NCBI GenBank assembly: GCA_026386955.1 | Contig: JAPLMQ010000098.1 | Location: forward strand, 1 to 50,717 | Origin: Planctomycetota bacterium | Lineage (GTDB): Bacteria > Planctomycetota > Phycisphaerae > Phycisphaerales > Phycisphaeraceae | Reading direction: 5' to 3' | Length of the DNA stretch: 50,717 bases | In this document: positions 25,121-33,424 of the stretch, in pieces | Layout: each line of letters begins with the position of its first letter | How positions within the stretch are numbered: position 1 is the first letter of the stretch | Notes under the pieces: generated by a model | What the model was told of the DNA's origin: nothing | The model's input: the letters and a program-made list of their open reading frames with translations, nothing else | Database searches by the model: none | Translations under genes and position numbers: made by a program

Positions 25121-26056
25121 TCACAGCCTCCGCGTCAACTTGAACGTCGGCACCTCAGGCCTGCAATCGAACCGCACTTGGTGCAGGTATCCCACCGCCC
25201 GGCTGACGTACAGCCGGCTGCGGTCGACCTCGAACGCCCCGGCGTCCCATTGGCGGTTGGTGACCGGGAGGATGATCGCGCCGTAGAACGGGAGGCGGAC
25301 CTGTCCGCCGTGGGTATGGCCGCAGAGGATCCAGCTCGGCGCGAAGCGGGTGAGCATCGGGACGGTGTCGGGGTTGTGCGAGAGGACGATCGAGGGGGCG
25401 TCGGCGGGGACGCCGGTCCACGCCGCGCGGGGGTCGAACAGGCCCGACCAGATCTCCTCCATCCCGATGACCCAGAGCGTGCCCTCGCCGCGTCGGATGG
25501 TGGCCGAGCGGTTGCGCAGGACGGTGCAGCCGCGCCGGGTGAGCCCCTGGTCGAGCTTTTCGAGCAGGGCGAGGTTGGGCAGGACGATGTTGCTCTGGTG
25601 GATCCCGCAGTCGTGGTTGCCGAAGGTGACGATGGTGGGGGAGGTCAGCTTGCCGATGATCTCGATCGCCACGTCGGGCATGGGGCGGGGCTGGGTGACC
25701 AGGTCGCCGGTGACGACGACGAGGTCGGGCTTGAGGTCGTTGACGCGCTCGACCACGCCTTGGAGGTAGGGGATCGACGCGGCGTTGCTGACGTGGAGGT
25801 CGGTCAGGTGGGTGATGCGGAAGCCCTCGAAGGCTTCGTGCAGGCCTGAGATCTCCATCGGGAACTCGTGGAACTCCGGCCAGAACGGCTCGACCCAGCG
25901 GGCGTAGCCGGCGGTGGCGCAGGCGCCCACGCCCAGCCCGGCGGCGAGCTGGAAGAACCGGCGGCGGCTGAAGAGGCGGGCGCGGGACGCGGTCGGCGCA
26001 GGCGTCGGAGTCGACGCGTCAGGTGCGGAAGTCGTCATGTCGGGCTCGGGCGGCAT
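25121..26056 (-). CDS. Tat-exported metallophosphoesterase, 311 aa
   Basis: A twin-arginine signal, SRRRFFQLAAGLGVGACATA (about residues 30-49), follows a Thr/Pro-rich leader. The catalytic domain has ITHLTDLHVSN, LVVVTGDLV, VTFGNHDCG, IVLSHNPDT and ILCGHTHGGQVRLP, i.e. all five metal-binding blocks of the YkuE/YaeI-like phosphoesterase family. It is probably folded with its metals in the cytoplasm and exported. Related enzymes act on phospholipid or sugar phosphodiesters. Starts at 26056 or 26038 are both possible and neither affects the signal. Confidence 0.85.
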   Translation of the reverse strand: MPPEPDMTTSAPDASTPTPAPTASRARLFSRRRFFQLAAGLGVGACATAGYARWVEPFWPEFHEFPMEISGLHEAFEGFRITHLTDLHVSNAASIPYLQGVVERVNDLKPDLVVVTGDLVTQPRPMPDVAIEIIGKLTSPTIVTFGNHDCGIHQSNIVLPNLALLEKLDQGLTRRGCTVLRNRSATIRRGEGTLWVIGMEEIWSGLFDPRAAWTGVPADAPSIVLSHNPDTVPMLTRFAPSWILCGHTHGGQVRLPFYGAIILPVTNRQWDAGAFEVDRSRLYVSRAVGYLHQVRFDCRPEVPTFKLTRRL

Positions 26057-26175
26057 CGTTCGGTCCTGGCGGCGGCGATCGCGCCGGCGCAATGGCGGCG
26101 GCGGATCTTGATCCGGTGAAATTCCTGCTCGATTCTGCTTGATTCTGTTTGATATAGATCGGCCAGACGGGCGTT

Positions 26176-26571
26176 TCAGCGCCACGCCGTGCGCGGGAAT
26201 CCCCACTGGGCCGCGAGGGCGTCGGCGGCCTGCTCGGGGTCCTCCTCGGGCGACCGGCCGGCGTTGCGGAGGAAGGCGTGGGCCAGCTCGTGGGCGATCA
26301 CGTAGCGGACGAACTCCGGGTGGTTCCGCCGCAACGACCGCTTGAAGACGACCGACCGGCTGACGCTGTGCCGCGAGGGCTGGCCGACGGGGACCTGCAT
26401 GCCGCGCCCGGGGCCGGATTCATAGTCGGCGATGAGGAACCGCGCGTCGAGCATCAGGTCGAGCCGGACCTCCTGCGGGAGGGCCTCGACGACCTGCCGC
26501 GCGTGGTCGTGCAGGACGCCGTCGAGGGCGAACGCGGCGAGCCAGGCGTCGATGTCGGCGGGGGTGCTCAT
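26176..26571 (-). CDS. Small HExxH putative metalloprotease-like protein, 131 aa
   Basis: The motif YVIAHELAHAFLRNAGRSP contains HELAH, the zincin zinc-binding motif. A downstream acidic helix, EEDPEQAADALAAQWGF, could supply the third ligand, as in ImmA/IrrE-like or minimal gluzincin folds. The N-terminal half is helical and has no signal peptide. No regulator of the XRE type lies next to it, so an ImmA/IrrE switch is not supported. The ATG is preceded by TACAAT nine bases upstream. Confidence 0.7.
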   Translation of the reverse strand: MSTPADIDAWLAAFALDGVLHDHARQVVEALPQEVRLDLMLDARFLIADYESGPGRGMQVPVGQPSRHSVSRSVVFKRSLRRNHPEFVRYVIAHELAHAFLRNAGRSPEEDPEQAADALAAQWGFPRTAWR

Positions 26572-26580
26572 GCGTGGGGG

Positions 26581-26586
26581 ATTGTA
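26581..26586 (-). promoter_or_regulatory. Putative -10 box TACAAT for the HExxH gene
   Basis: The minus strand reads TACAAT, nine bases, ATG. The predicted transcript would have a leader of only two or three bases. Confidence 0.4.
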
Positions 26587-26626
26587 GATCGGAAATCGGG
26601 CGCGGGCGCGACGGTGGCATTGAAAC

Positions 26627-26672
26627 CAGGCCCATCGATCCCGACGGTACGCCGGAGGGTTCGGTGGGGTTC
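26627..26672 (+). repeat. Dispersed hairpin repeat family 2, copy 2
   Basis: It matches CAAGCCCATCGATCCCGACG-type copies with core CCCGACGG-TACG-CCGGAGGG. The right half of the stem is degenerate here. Confidence 0.6.
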
Positions 26673-26691
26673 GGTTCGCGTCGGCGCCGCC

Positions 26692-27795
26692 TCACACCGA
26701 CGACGTCGCGAGCACCGGCAAGTCGAGCCCGTCGAACCGCCCCGCCGCGAACGCGTGGTGCGCGAGCCCCGCGATCATCGCGGCGTTGTCGAGGCAGAAG
26801 GTCATGGGGGGGACGCCCACCGCCAGCCTCCGTTCCGCGCCCAGCTCGGCGACGCGCGTGCGCAGGAGCGAGTTGGCGCTGACCCCGCCCCCGATGAGCA
26901 GGCTGCGCGACGGCCGCCCGCGCGAGGCGAGCAGGTCGAGCGCACGCCCGAGCTTGATGATGAGCGTCTCCACCGCCGCCCGCTGGAACGAGGCCGCGAG
27001 GTCGCCCTGGCGCTGCGGACCCAGGTCGGCGGCCGATCGCTCGAACGACGCCCCGGCCCCGCGGCCGGTTGGCGTCCCGCGGACCTTGTAGAGCAGGGCC
27101 GTCTTGAGCCCGCTGAAGGAGAAGTCGAGGCTGTCGGGCCCGAGCAGCGACCGCGGCAGCTCCAGCGCCGGGTCGGGCTTCGTGCCTGCGGGGAGGCGGG
27201 CCTGCGCCTCGCGGGCGAGCTTGTCGAGCAGGGGGCCGCCGGGGTAGCCCACGCCGAGGATCACCGCCGCCTTGTCGTAGGCCTCGCCCACCGCGTCGTC
27301 GATCGTCCTGCCCAGCAGCGTCATCTCCAGCGGCGAAGCCACCTCGTAGAGGCTGGTGTGCCCACCCGAGACGACCAGCCCCAGCGCGGGGTAGGCCAGT
27401 TCGGGCGTCGCCTCCGCTGGCGGAAGACGCAGGTGCGGGGCGTAGAGGTGGGCCCGGATGTGGTCGACGCCGAGCAGCGGCTTGCCCAGCGCCCAGGCCA
27501 GCGCCTTGGCGGCGCTGACGCCCACCAGCAGCGAGCCGACCAGCCCCGGGCGGTTGCCCACGGCGACGGCGTCGATCACGTCGATCGCGACGCCCGCATC
27601 TTCGAGCGCCTGCGTGATCACCGGGGCGATGCGCTCCAGGTGGGCCCGGCTGGCGAGCTCGGGCACGACGCCGCTGTACCGGCTGTGCAGTTCGTGCTGC
27701 GACCAGACGACGTTCGACCGCACCCGCCGCCCGTCCTCGACGACGGAGGCGGCGGTTTCGTCACAACTGGTCTCGATGCCCAGGATCAAGGTCAC
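26692..27795 (-). CDS. tsaD: tRNA N6-adenosine threonylcarbamoyltransferase
   Basis: TsaD transfers the threonylcarbamoyl group to A37 of ANN-decoding tRNAs. Key features: ILGIETSCDETAASVV at the N-terminus, the family motif HSRYSGVVPELASRAHLE, iron-binding His112 and His116 in VDHIRAHLYAP, the nucleotide loop VVSGGHTSLY (143-150) and the third metal ligand in FCLDNAAMIAGL. At 367 residues it is full length. It starts at GTG 27795 without a clear SD. The partner genes tsaB, tsaC and tsaE are not in this window. Confidence 0.95.
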   Translation of the reverse strand: MTLILGIETSCDETAASVVEDGRRVRSNVVWSQHELHSRYSGVVPELASRAHLERIAPVITQALEDAGVAIDVIDAVAVGNRPGLVGSLLVGVSAAKALAWALGKPLLGVDHIRAHLYAPHLRLPPAEATPELAYPALGLVVSGGHTSLYEVASPLEMTLLGRTIDDAVGEAYDKAAVILGVGYPGGPLLDKLAREAQARLPAGTKPDPALELPRSLLGPDSLDFSFSGLKTALLYKVRGTPTGRGAGASFERSAADLGPQRQGDLAASFQRAAVETLIIKLGRALDLLASRGRPSRSLLIGGGVSANSLLRTRVAELGAERRLAVGVPPMTFCLDNAAMIAGLAHHAFAAGRFDGLDLPVLATSSV

Positions 27796-27865
27796 GGGGA
27801 GGCCATCCCGTGCGACGCGCGGCAGCGGCGGTCGGAGCGGTCAGAGCGGTCAGAGCGGCCGAGGC

Positions 27866-28165
27866 TCACTTGGCGGGCTCGGGTTGGGTCGTCGCGGGGG
27901 CCTTGTTCTCGACGACGATGGCCCCGCCGGTGAGGTCCTTCGCCCCCGGAGTCGCGGGCTGGGTCGCCGGGGCGTCGAGCTTCGCGAGGCTCGCCTCGAT
28001 CTCGGTCAGCCGCTGCTTGAGGAGGTCGCGCTGGCTGGAGAGCGTCTCTCGCTTGGTCGCCCGAGCGAGCATGGCCGCGTTCGACTGCCCGACCTTGGGC
28101 CAGTTGTTGGTCGCCTGCTTGCCCAGGACCGCACGGACCGCGGCGGCGAGCTGCGGGTCGCCCAT
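27866..28165 (-). CDS. Small coiled-coil protein following the S41 protease gene
   Basis: The 99-residue product contains a heptad-like helix LSSQRDLLKQRLTEIEASLA followed by a Pro/Thr/Ala-rich tail. Its ATG lies three bases after the stop codon of the S41 protease gene, so the two are probably translationally coupled. No signal peptide or known domain is seen. Its tight placement suggests a partner or regulator of the protease, but that is an inference from position only. Confidence 0.6.
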   Translation of the reverse strand: MGDPQLAAAVRAVLGKQATNNWPKVGQSNAAMLARATKRETLSSQRDLLKQRLTEIEASLAKLDAPATQPATPGAKDLTGGAIVVENKAPATTQPEPAK

Positions 28166-28168
28166 CTC

Positions 28169-29413
28169 TTATTCGATCGCATCGGGCGTCACCGCGGACG
28201 CCTCGGGCTTGGTGGCCCAGGCGCGGAGCACGTCGGCGTCCCGCCGCACCTCCGCCATCTTGCGCACCTGCTCGGCGTTCATCGGCACGTAGCAGCCCTC
28301 GGAGGGGTCGACGCCCCAGACCTCGGAGCCCTCGCGCTTGTGGATGTTCCGCCCGTTGGGGAGGTAGTAGTAGGCGTTGGTGATCTTGATCGCGCCCTCG
28401 TCGTTGTCCAGGGCCATGACCTGCTGCACGCTCCCCTTGCCGAAGGTGCGCGTCCCGACGAAGAGGGCCCGGTTGTTGTCCGAGAGCGCCCCGGTCACGA
28501 CCTCCGACGCCGACGCGCTGGCCTCGTTCGCGATGACCACCAGCGGGACGTTGGGGAACTTGGGCCCGTCGGTCGCGAGCGTCACGCGCTCGGGCACCAC
28601 GCGCCCCTTGACCGAGACGATCCGCTGCCCCTTTTCGAGGAAGGCGTCGGAGACGGCGCAGGCGGTTTCGAGCAGGCCGCCGGGGTCGAAGCGCAGGTCG
28701 AGGATCAGCCCCTTCACGCCCTGCTCCTCGATCGTCTTGAGTGCGGCCCGGAAATCCTCGATCGACTTCTCGGTGAACTGCGTGAGGCGGATGTAGCCGA
28801 TCTTCGCCGAGGGGTCGAGCATGAAGTCCCAGTGGCTGTCGGCCTTGCGGCGGATGCCCTTGACCGTCTGCACGTTGATCCGCCCGCGGTTGATGGTGAT
28901 CTCCTTCTCCTCGCCCGTGAGGTGGCGGATCTTGAGCTTCACCGGCGTGCCCTCGGGGCCCATCAGCTTTTGGATGGCGTCGTTGATCTTGAGGTTGAGC
29001 GTCGAGGCGCCGTCGATCTCCAGCACGATGTCGCCCGCCAGCACGCCCGCCTTCCACGCCGGGGAGTCGTCGAGCGGGGAGATGATGCGCAGGTGGTTCT
29101 CGAATACGTCGACCTCGGCCCCGATGCCCGAGAACGTCCCGCGGATCTGCTTGTCGAACGGCGCGAGCTCCTCGGGGCTGATGTAGACCGTGTACGGGTC
29201 GTTGAGCGACTCCACCATCGCCCGCACGGCCATCTGCACCATCTTGGGCTGGTCGGGCTCCTCGACGTATTGCGAGACGATCTCGTGGCGGACGTCGACG
29301 AGCAGGTCGATCTGCTTGTAGACGTTGCTCCGCGTCGCGGGGGTGTTGGCGCCCAGCGTGAACGGGGCGACCAGGAGGACCAGCGCCAGGCACTTCAAAA
29401 GACGATGCGTCAT
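28169..29413 (-). CDS. S41 family C-terminal processing protease
   Basis: A signal peptide (LLKCLALVLLVAPFTLGA) precedes the CTP domains. Residues 60-90 form the cap (MAVRAMVESLNDPYTVYISP). A PDZ domain spans about 95-175 (GIGAEVDVFENHLRIISPL, AGVLAGDIVLEIDG). The protease core has Ser301 in ANEASASASEVV and Lys326 in GTRTFGKGSVQQ, the Ser/Lys dyad spaced 25 residues as in CtpA. It would act in the periplasm, trimming or degrading proteins from their C-termini. A TACAAT box at 29463-29458 suggests a leader of about 45 bases. Confidence 0.92.
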   Translation of the reverse strand: MTHRLLKCLALVLLVAPFTLGANTPATRSNVYKQIDLLVDVRHEIVSQYVEEPDQPKMVQMAVRAMVESLNDPYTVYISPEELAPFDKQIRGTFSGIGAEVDVFENHLRIISPLDDSPAWKAGVLAGDIVLEIDGASTLNLKINDAIQKLMGPEGTPVKLKIRHLTGEEKEITINRGRINVQTVKGIRRKADSHWDFMLDPSAKIGYIRLTQFTEKSIEDFRAALKTIEEQGVKGLILDLRFDPGGLLETACAVSDAFLEKGQRIVSVKGRVVPERVTLATDGPKFPNVPLVVIANEASASASEVVTGALSDNNRALFVGTRTFGKGSVQQVMALDNDEGAIKITNAYYYLPNGRNIHKREGSEVWGVDPSEGCYVPMNAEQVRKMAEVRRDADVLRAWATKPEASAVTPDAIE

Positions 29414-29568
29414 GGACCGGCTCCGGGGCGGGCGTGGGCGGGGGGGGTTCGCCGGGGATTGTAGAGGTCGGGGCGGGCGGGTTCAAAGGGGGACATGATT
29501 TGTGCCCAAGCGCGGATTCGCCCGGGCTTGCCGCCGCCCCCGTCCCCGGCCGGCGTCGGCTCCCGCGG

Positions 29569-29574
29569 TATACT
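29569..29574 (+). promoter_or_regulatory. Putative -10 box (TATACT) for ispG
   Basis: GGTATACTGAC lies about 65 bases before the ispG ATG. No good -35 hexamer is visible at 16-18 bases, so this is a weak call. Confidence 0.3.
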
Positions 29575-29641
29575 GACGGATCTGAATGCGGGGCTTGGCA
29601 AGCCGCCCGGCCCGCTCCACCCGAATCCCCGGTGAGCCCCC

Positions 29642-31195
29642 ATGATCCAGCGACGCAAGACCCGCCAGGTGACGGTCGGTGACAAGGACCACGCGATCAT
29701 CCGCATCGGCGGCGACGCCCCCGTCTCGGTCCAGACCATGACCTCGGGCTACACCTACGAGATCGACAAGTGCGTCGCCGAGATCCACAAGCTCGCCGCC
29801 GCCGGGGCCGACATGGTCCGCGTCGCCGTGCCCGAGCGCAAGGACACCGACGCCCTCAAGCAGATCCTCCCGCAGGTGAGCGTGCCGATCGTCGCCGACG
29901 TCCACTTCCACTTCCAGCGGGCCCTCGAGGCCGTCGAGGCGGGCGTCCACAAGATCCGCCTCAACCCCGGCAACATCAACGACCTCGACCAGGTCAACAA
30001 GGTCATCGACGCCTGCAAGGAGCGGAAGCTGCCGATCCGCATCGGCGTCAACGAGGGCTCCATCGTCGAGCGCCGCGACAAGCAGAAGCGCATGAAGGAG
30101 CTCGGCGGCGTCTTCTCCGACAACCCGCACGGCCACCTGCTGGCGATCATGATCACGAAGCTTGAGGAATACATCGACATCTTCCACAAGCGGAACTTCG
30201 AGGACATCGTCATCAGCGCCAAGTCGATCGACCCCAACATCGTCATCAGCGCCTACACCGAGATCTCCAAGCGCTTCCCGTACCCGCTCCACCTGGGCGT
30301 GACCCACGCCGGGCCCAAGGAGACGGGCACCATCCGCAGCGTCGTCCCGCTCGGGCACCTGCTCGCCAGCGGCGTAGGCGACACGATGCGCATCAGCTAC
30401 GCCAACGACCCGATCTACGAGGTGCAGGACGGGCTGGAGCTGCTCTACATCCTCGGGCTGCGCACCCGCATCGGCGCGGAACTGATCGCCTGCCCGACCT
30501 GCGGGCGCATCCAGGTCGACCTCTTCAAGCTCGTGCAGGACGTGCGCAAGAAGCTGGCGGAGGAGATCACGCTACCGATCAAGGTCGCAGTGATGGGCTG
30601 CATCGTGAACGGCCCGGGCGAGGCCGAGGGCGCCGACGTGGCGATCTTCGCCGGCGACCGCCGCGGGATCATCTACGTCCAAGGCGCCCGCGTGGCGAAT
30701 GTGCCCGAGGAGGAGATCCTCCCGGCCCTGCTCGCCGAGTGCCGCAAGTTCCAGGGAGCGGTGCAGCGCGGCGAGGCGAAGCTGGGCGAGAAGAAGGTCG
30801 ACATCCTCCCGCCCGACCCCATCGGCGAATTGGGCAGCGGCTTCGACAAGATCGCCGCGGGCCAGGTCGAGAAGATCACGCCGCCGGAGCCGGACGTTGA
30901 GTTCGACGCGGACGCTGATGCCGATGACGACGACGAGGGCGGAGTCGACACAGGCCCGGGCGAGCACGACGCCCACCTGATGGACGACGACCAGCCGTTC
31001 CGCACCGTTCCCTGCGGCGAATGCGGCTGGCCCGTCTGGGAGGAGGCCGAGCGCTGCGGCCATTGTGGGCAGCAGTTCCCCAACCAAGCCTTCAACGACG
31101 CCCGCGGGGGCAAGCCGCGTGTTTGGGCGGTCGAGTCCATCGTGGTGATCGTCTTGATCTTGGTGGCGCTGCTGGTCAACGCACCGTTCTTCTGA
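29642..31195 (+). CDS. ispG: IspG (GcpE) with C-terminal zinc ribbon and membrane anchor
   Basis: Residues 1-400 are a standard 4-hydroxy-3-methylbut-2-enyl diphosphate synthase, the [4Fe-4S] enzyme of the MEP isoprenoid pathway. They include VQTMTSGYTYE, VRVAVPER, IVADVHFHF, HKIRLNPGNI, RIGVNEGS and the cluster ligands Cys284 and Cys287 (ACPTCGR), Cys320 and Glu327 (GCIVNGPGEAEG). The protein is 517 residues instead of about 370-400. The extra tail holds an acidic linker (about 417-432, DADADADDDD), a zinc ribbon with Cys458, 461, 472 and 475 (CGECGW, CGHCG) and a terminal transmembrane helix (494-513). It may tether IspG to the membrane. Confidence 0.95.
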   Translation: MIQRRKTRQVTVGDKDHAIIRIGGDAPVSVQTMTSGYTYEIDKCVAEIHKLAAAGADMVRVAVPERKDTDALKQILPQVSVPIVADVHFHFQRALEAVEAGVHKIRLNPGNINDLDQVNKVIDACKERKLPIRIGVNEGSIVERRDKQKRMKELGGVFSDNPHGHLLAIMITKLEEYIDIFHKRNFEDIVISAKSIDPNIVISAYTEISKRFPYPLHLGVTHAGPKETGTIRSVVPLGHLLASGVGDTMRISYANDPIYEVQDGLELLYILGLRTRIGAELIACPTCGRIQVDLFKLVQDVRKKLAEEITLPIKVAVMGCIVNGPGEAEGADVAIFAGDRRGIIYVQGARVANVPEEEILPALLAECRKFQGAVQRGEAKLGEKKVDILPPDPIGELGSGFDKIAAGQVEKITPPEPDVEFDADADADDDDEGGVDTGPGEHDAHLMDDDQPFRTVPCGECGWPVWEEAERCGHCGQQFPNQAFNDARGGKPRVWAVESIVVIVLILVALLVNAPFF

Positions 31196-31208
31196 CGAAG
31201 CGTCGCCC

Positions 31209-32861
31209 TCACACCACTCGCTCGATCCCTACATTCCCCCGCATCGCCGGCGGCTCGCACCCCGGCTCGACGCGGATCGTCCGCCCCGGGCCCTCGAAGA
31301 CGTTCGACTCCAGCAGCAGGTCGTGCCCGCCGGCGTGGAAGACGATCGCCTGCGCGCACTCGGGCCCCGTGGCGAAGATGTTCCCGCGGATGATGCATGG
31401 GCCGTAGGTCCCTTCGGGTTGCCAGCGCGTGAAGTACATCTCCGGCCAGCGCTCATAGTCGCCCGTCTCCAACCCCTTCCTTCCCCGCCAGGGATCGCGC
31501 TCGCCCTTGGTCGTGTTGTTCACGAAGACGTTGCCTTCGAGAATCAGCCGCTTGGGCTGGTTGATCCAGCTCCCGCGCCCGCCGTCGCGGAAGGTGTTGC
31601 CCACGATGGTCACGTTGGTGCAGGACCGCTCGACGCTCATGATGCGGGAGCCGTTGGTTCCGTCGATCGTGTTGCCGGTGACCGTCGCGTTCTCGCAGTG
31701 CTCCGCGAGGAAGAACGCCCCCATGCGCGAGCCGGCGATCTGGTTCCCCGTGAACGCCACGTCCCGGCATCGCTGGATGTGCATCGTGTCGCCCAGGGCC
31801 TTGAGCGAGCAGCCCGCGACGCGCACGCCCCGGCAGCCCACCAGGTCGAGCCCGCCCTTGCCCGGGCCAGCCCCGGCGGGGGCGTAGAGGTGGTAGTAGG
31901 CGTGGTGCAGCCGGTTCATGCAGAGGACGCCGGGGCCGGAGGAGCCGTCAAAGCGGATCGGCTTGCCGCCCACCCGCTCCGCGATGCGGACCCACGAATC
32001 GCCCGCCTCGACCACGGCGTACTTCTTCCCGCGCACCACGTTCCGCGGGAGCTGGCCTCCCAGGAAGCAGACGCATTCGTCGTTGTGGTCGCTCGCGCTG
32101 ACCCTGATTCCCGCCTTGGCGTTGTCGAGCGCCACGCGGTCGTCGCCATCGCGCAGGCTCGCCGGGCCGCGGATGTAGCCGTCGGGGAAATGCCGCTGCG
32201 CCATCGCCACGTCGGCGGGGGCGTATTCCTCCGGCCAGACGAGGATCTGCCAGAGCAGGCCGTAGTCCCACATGAACTTCCCGCAGTCGTCGAAGTCGCA
32301 GCGGTCTACCAGGATGCGTGTCGCGTGGGTGTGGACCTTGTCCTCGCCTTGGAGCGCGCCCGAGACATGGAGCACTGCTCCGCCGACGCGATTCCCGCGG
32401 ATTTCGCTGAAGGTGAGCTGGTCGGTGACGCCGCCGGGGGAGGTTTCGACGACGATCCCGCGGGAGTTGGCGTTGGGCGCCCAAGTGTTGCCGGGGCGGC
32501 GGTGGTCGAAGCAGTGCCCGACGAACTCCCCGCCGTGCCATTGGAAGTCGACGACGTCGCGCCCCGCGAACATCACCCGTCGCGCCCCGTCGCCGAGCGA
32601 CTCGGGAAAGCGGAAGACCGCGCCCTCGGCCCGCACCGAGACGTGGGAGGGGATCGGCACGGGAGCCTCGCCCGCGATCGCGTAGACGCCCGGGGGGATG
32701 ACGACGGTGCATCGTCCGAGTTTCCCCGCGGCCTCGAACGCGGCCCGGAACGCGGCGGTGTCGTCGCGCGAGCCGTCGCCGACGGGGCCGACGTCCGACA
32801 GGTCGATCACGCCTGGGCGGGGGTGGGATGGGGGCATGCGGGGCATCGTACCGATCCCCAT
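31209..32861 (-). CDS. Right-handed beta-helix (pectate-lyase-like) protein
   Basis: The N-terminus VIDLSDVGPVGDGSRDDTAA plus FRAAFEAAG is the classic opening of parallel beta-helix proteins related to polygalacturonase and pectate lyase, followed by VVIPPGVYAI. The rest consists of repeating rungs with xGNxIxG-type turns (FTGNQIAGSRMGAF, VTGNTIDGTNGSRIM, IVGNTFRDGG, LEGNVFVNN, IRGNIFATG). No signal peptide follows the chosen start. ATG 32861 has GAGGA seven bases upstream. Downstream ATGs at 32846 and 32837 are alternatives. It probably binds or cleaves polysaccharide. No catalytic residues can be assigned. Confidence 0.8.
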   Translation of the reverse strand: MGIGTMPRMPPSHPRPGVIDLSDVGPVGDGSRDDTAAFRAAFEAAGKLGRCTVVIPPGVYAIAGEAPVPIPSHVSVRAEGAVFRFPESLGDGARRVMFAGRDVVDFQWHGGEFVGHCFDHRRPGNTWAPNANSRGIVVETSPGGVTDQLTFSEIRGNRVGGAVLHVSGALQGEDKVHTHATRILVDRCDFDDCGKFMWDYGLLWQILVWPEEYAPADVAMAQRHFPDGYIRGPASLRDGDDRVALDNAKAGIRVSASDHNDECVCFLGGQLPRNVVRGKKYAVVEAGDSWVRIAERVGGKPIRFDGSSGPGVLCMNRLHHAYYHLYAPAGAGPGKGGLDLVGCRGVRVAGCSLKALGDTMHIQRCRDVAFTGNQIAGSRMGAFFLAEHCENATVTGNTIDGTNGSRIMSVERSCTNVTIVGNTFRDGGRGSWINQPKRLILEGNVFVNNTTKGERDPWRGRKGLETGDYERWPEMYFTRWQPEGTYGPCIIRGNIFATGPECAQAIVFHAGGHDLLLESNVFEGPGRTIRVEPGCEPPAMRGNVGIERVV

Positions 32862-32994
32862 GGAATTGTCCTCAAGGGCCCAGCGATCGGCGACAGGTTC
32901 GTGTGTTCGGATGCCGCCCGATTCGGCGGTCGCGACGTGTGTCGGCCAGCGCTTGCTCAGCGCCTCATCGGGAGCGGCTCGCACGGACCCCAGG

Positions 32995-33022
32995 TTGACA
33001 CTTCCGGGGCACGGATTAAACT
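32995..33022 (+). promoter_or_regulatory. arsR promoter (TTGACA, 16-bp spacer, TAAACT)
   Basis: TTGACA at 32995-33000 and TAAACT at 33017-33022 form the best sigma-70-type promoter in the window. The -10 box ends six bases before the arsR ATG and there is no SD, so the message should be leaderless. Confidence 0.65.
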
Positions 33023-33037
33023 TGCATCATGACGCAA
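33022..33037 (+). promoter_or_regulatory. Putative ArsR operator covering the start codon
   Basis: TTGCATCATGACGCAA is a near-perfect dyad (14 of 16 bases symmetric, core TCATGA). It overlaps the end of the -10 box, the predicted transcription start and the ATG itself. An autorepressor bound here would block initiation. Confidence 0.6.
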
Positions 33038-33424
33038 ATAAGCAAGAAAAAACCCCGCACGCCCCGCGAGGCCGCCGGCTGCTGCGGGCCCATCGACGAA
33101 CTGCTCGACCCCGACCTCTTCAAGGGCCTTTCCGACCCGACGCGCCTGCGCCTGTTGGGCTGCCTCGCCAAATGCCGGCGGGCCTGCGCGGTCAGTGAAC
33201 TGGCTGAGTGCTGCTCCGTCGACCTCTCGGTCGTCTCCCGCCATCTCGCGCTCCTGGAGCGGGCGGGCGTCGTCGAGTCCGCCAAGCAGGGGCGGACCGT
33301 CTTCTATTCGGTCCGATACGCCGAGTTGATCCTGAAACTGCGCTCGCTCGCCGACGAGTTGGCTCGCTATAGCCCCCTGAGCGCCCGGGCCGTGGGCGGA
33401 GAGGCCTGCTGTGCCAAGCGTTGA
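33029..33424 (+). CDS. arsR: ArsR-family metal(loid)-responsive repressor
   Basis: The 131-residue winged-helix protein has LFKGLSDPTRLRLLGCL (helix opening), VSELAECCSVDLSVVSRHLA (helix-turn-helix) and the wing AKQGRTVFYSV. Candidate arsenite ligands are plentiful: Cys45, 49 and 53 before the HTH, the Cys61-Cys62 pair in it, Cys18-Cys19 near the N-terminus and a Cys pair at the C-terminus. It should repress the operon until As(III) binds. Its start codon lies inside a palindromic operator. The 3' end overlaps arsC by 14 bases. Confidence 0.9.
   Translation: MTQISKKKPRTPREAAGCCGPIDELLDPDLFKGLSDPTRLRLLGCLAKCRRACAVSELAECCSVDLSVVSRHLALLERAGVVESAKQGRTVFYSVRYAELILKLRSLADELARYSPLSARAVGGEACCAKR

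Noticed and set aside
26176-26571. ImmA/IrrE-type phage-induction switch suggested by HELAH
   Set aside because: No XRE-type repressor or mobile-element genes are adjacent. Reported only as an HExxH protein.
32880-32990. Translation with GGIRTHEP upstream of the beta-helix gene, a phrase often produced by antisense tRNA
   Set aside because: No cloverleaf could be drawn on either strand, so no tRNA was called. The segment was excluded from the gene because an SD-supported ATG lies downstream.
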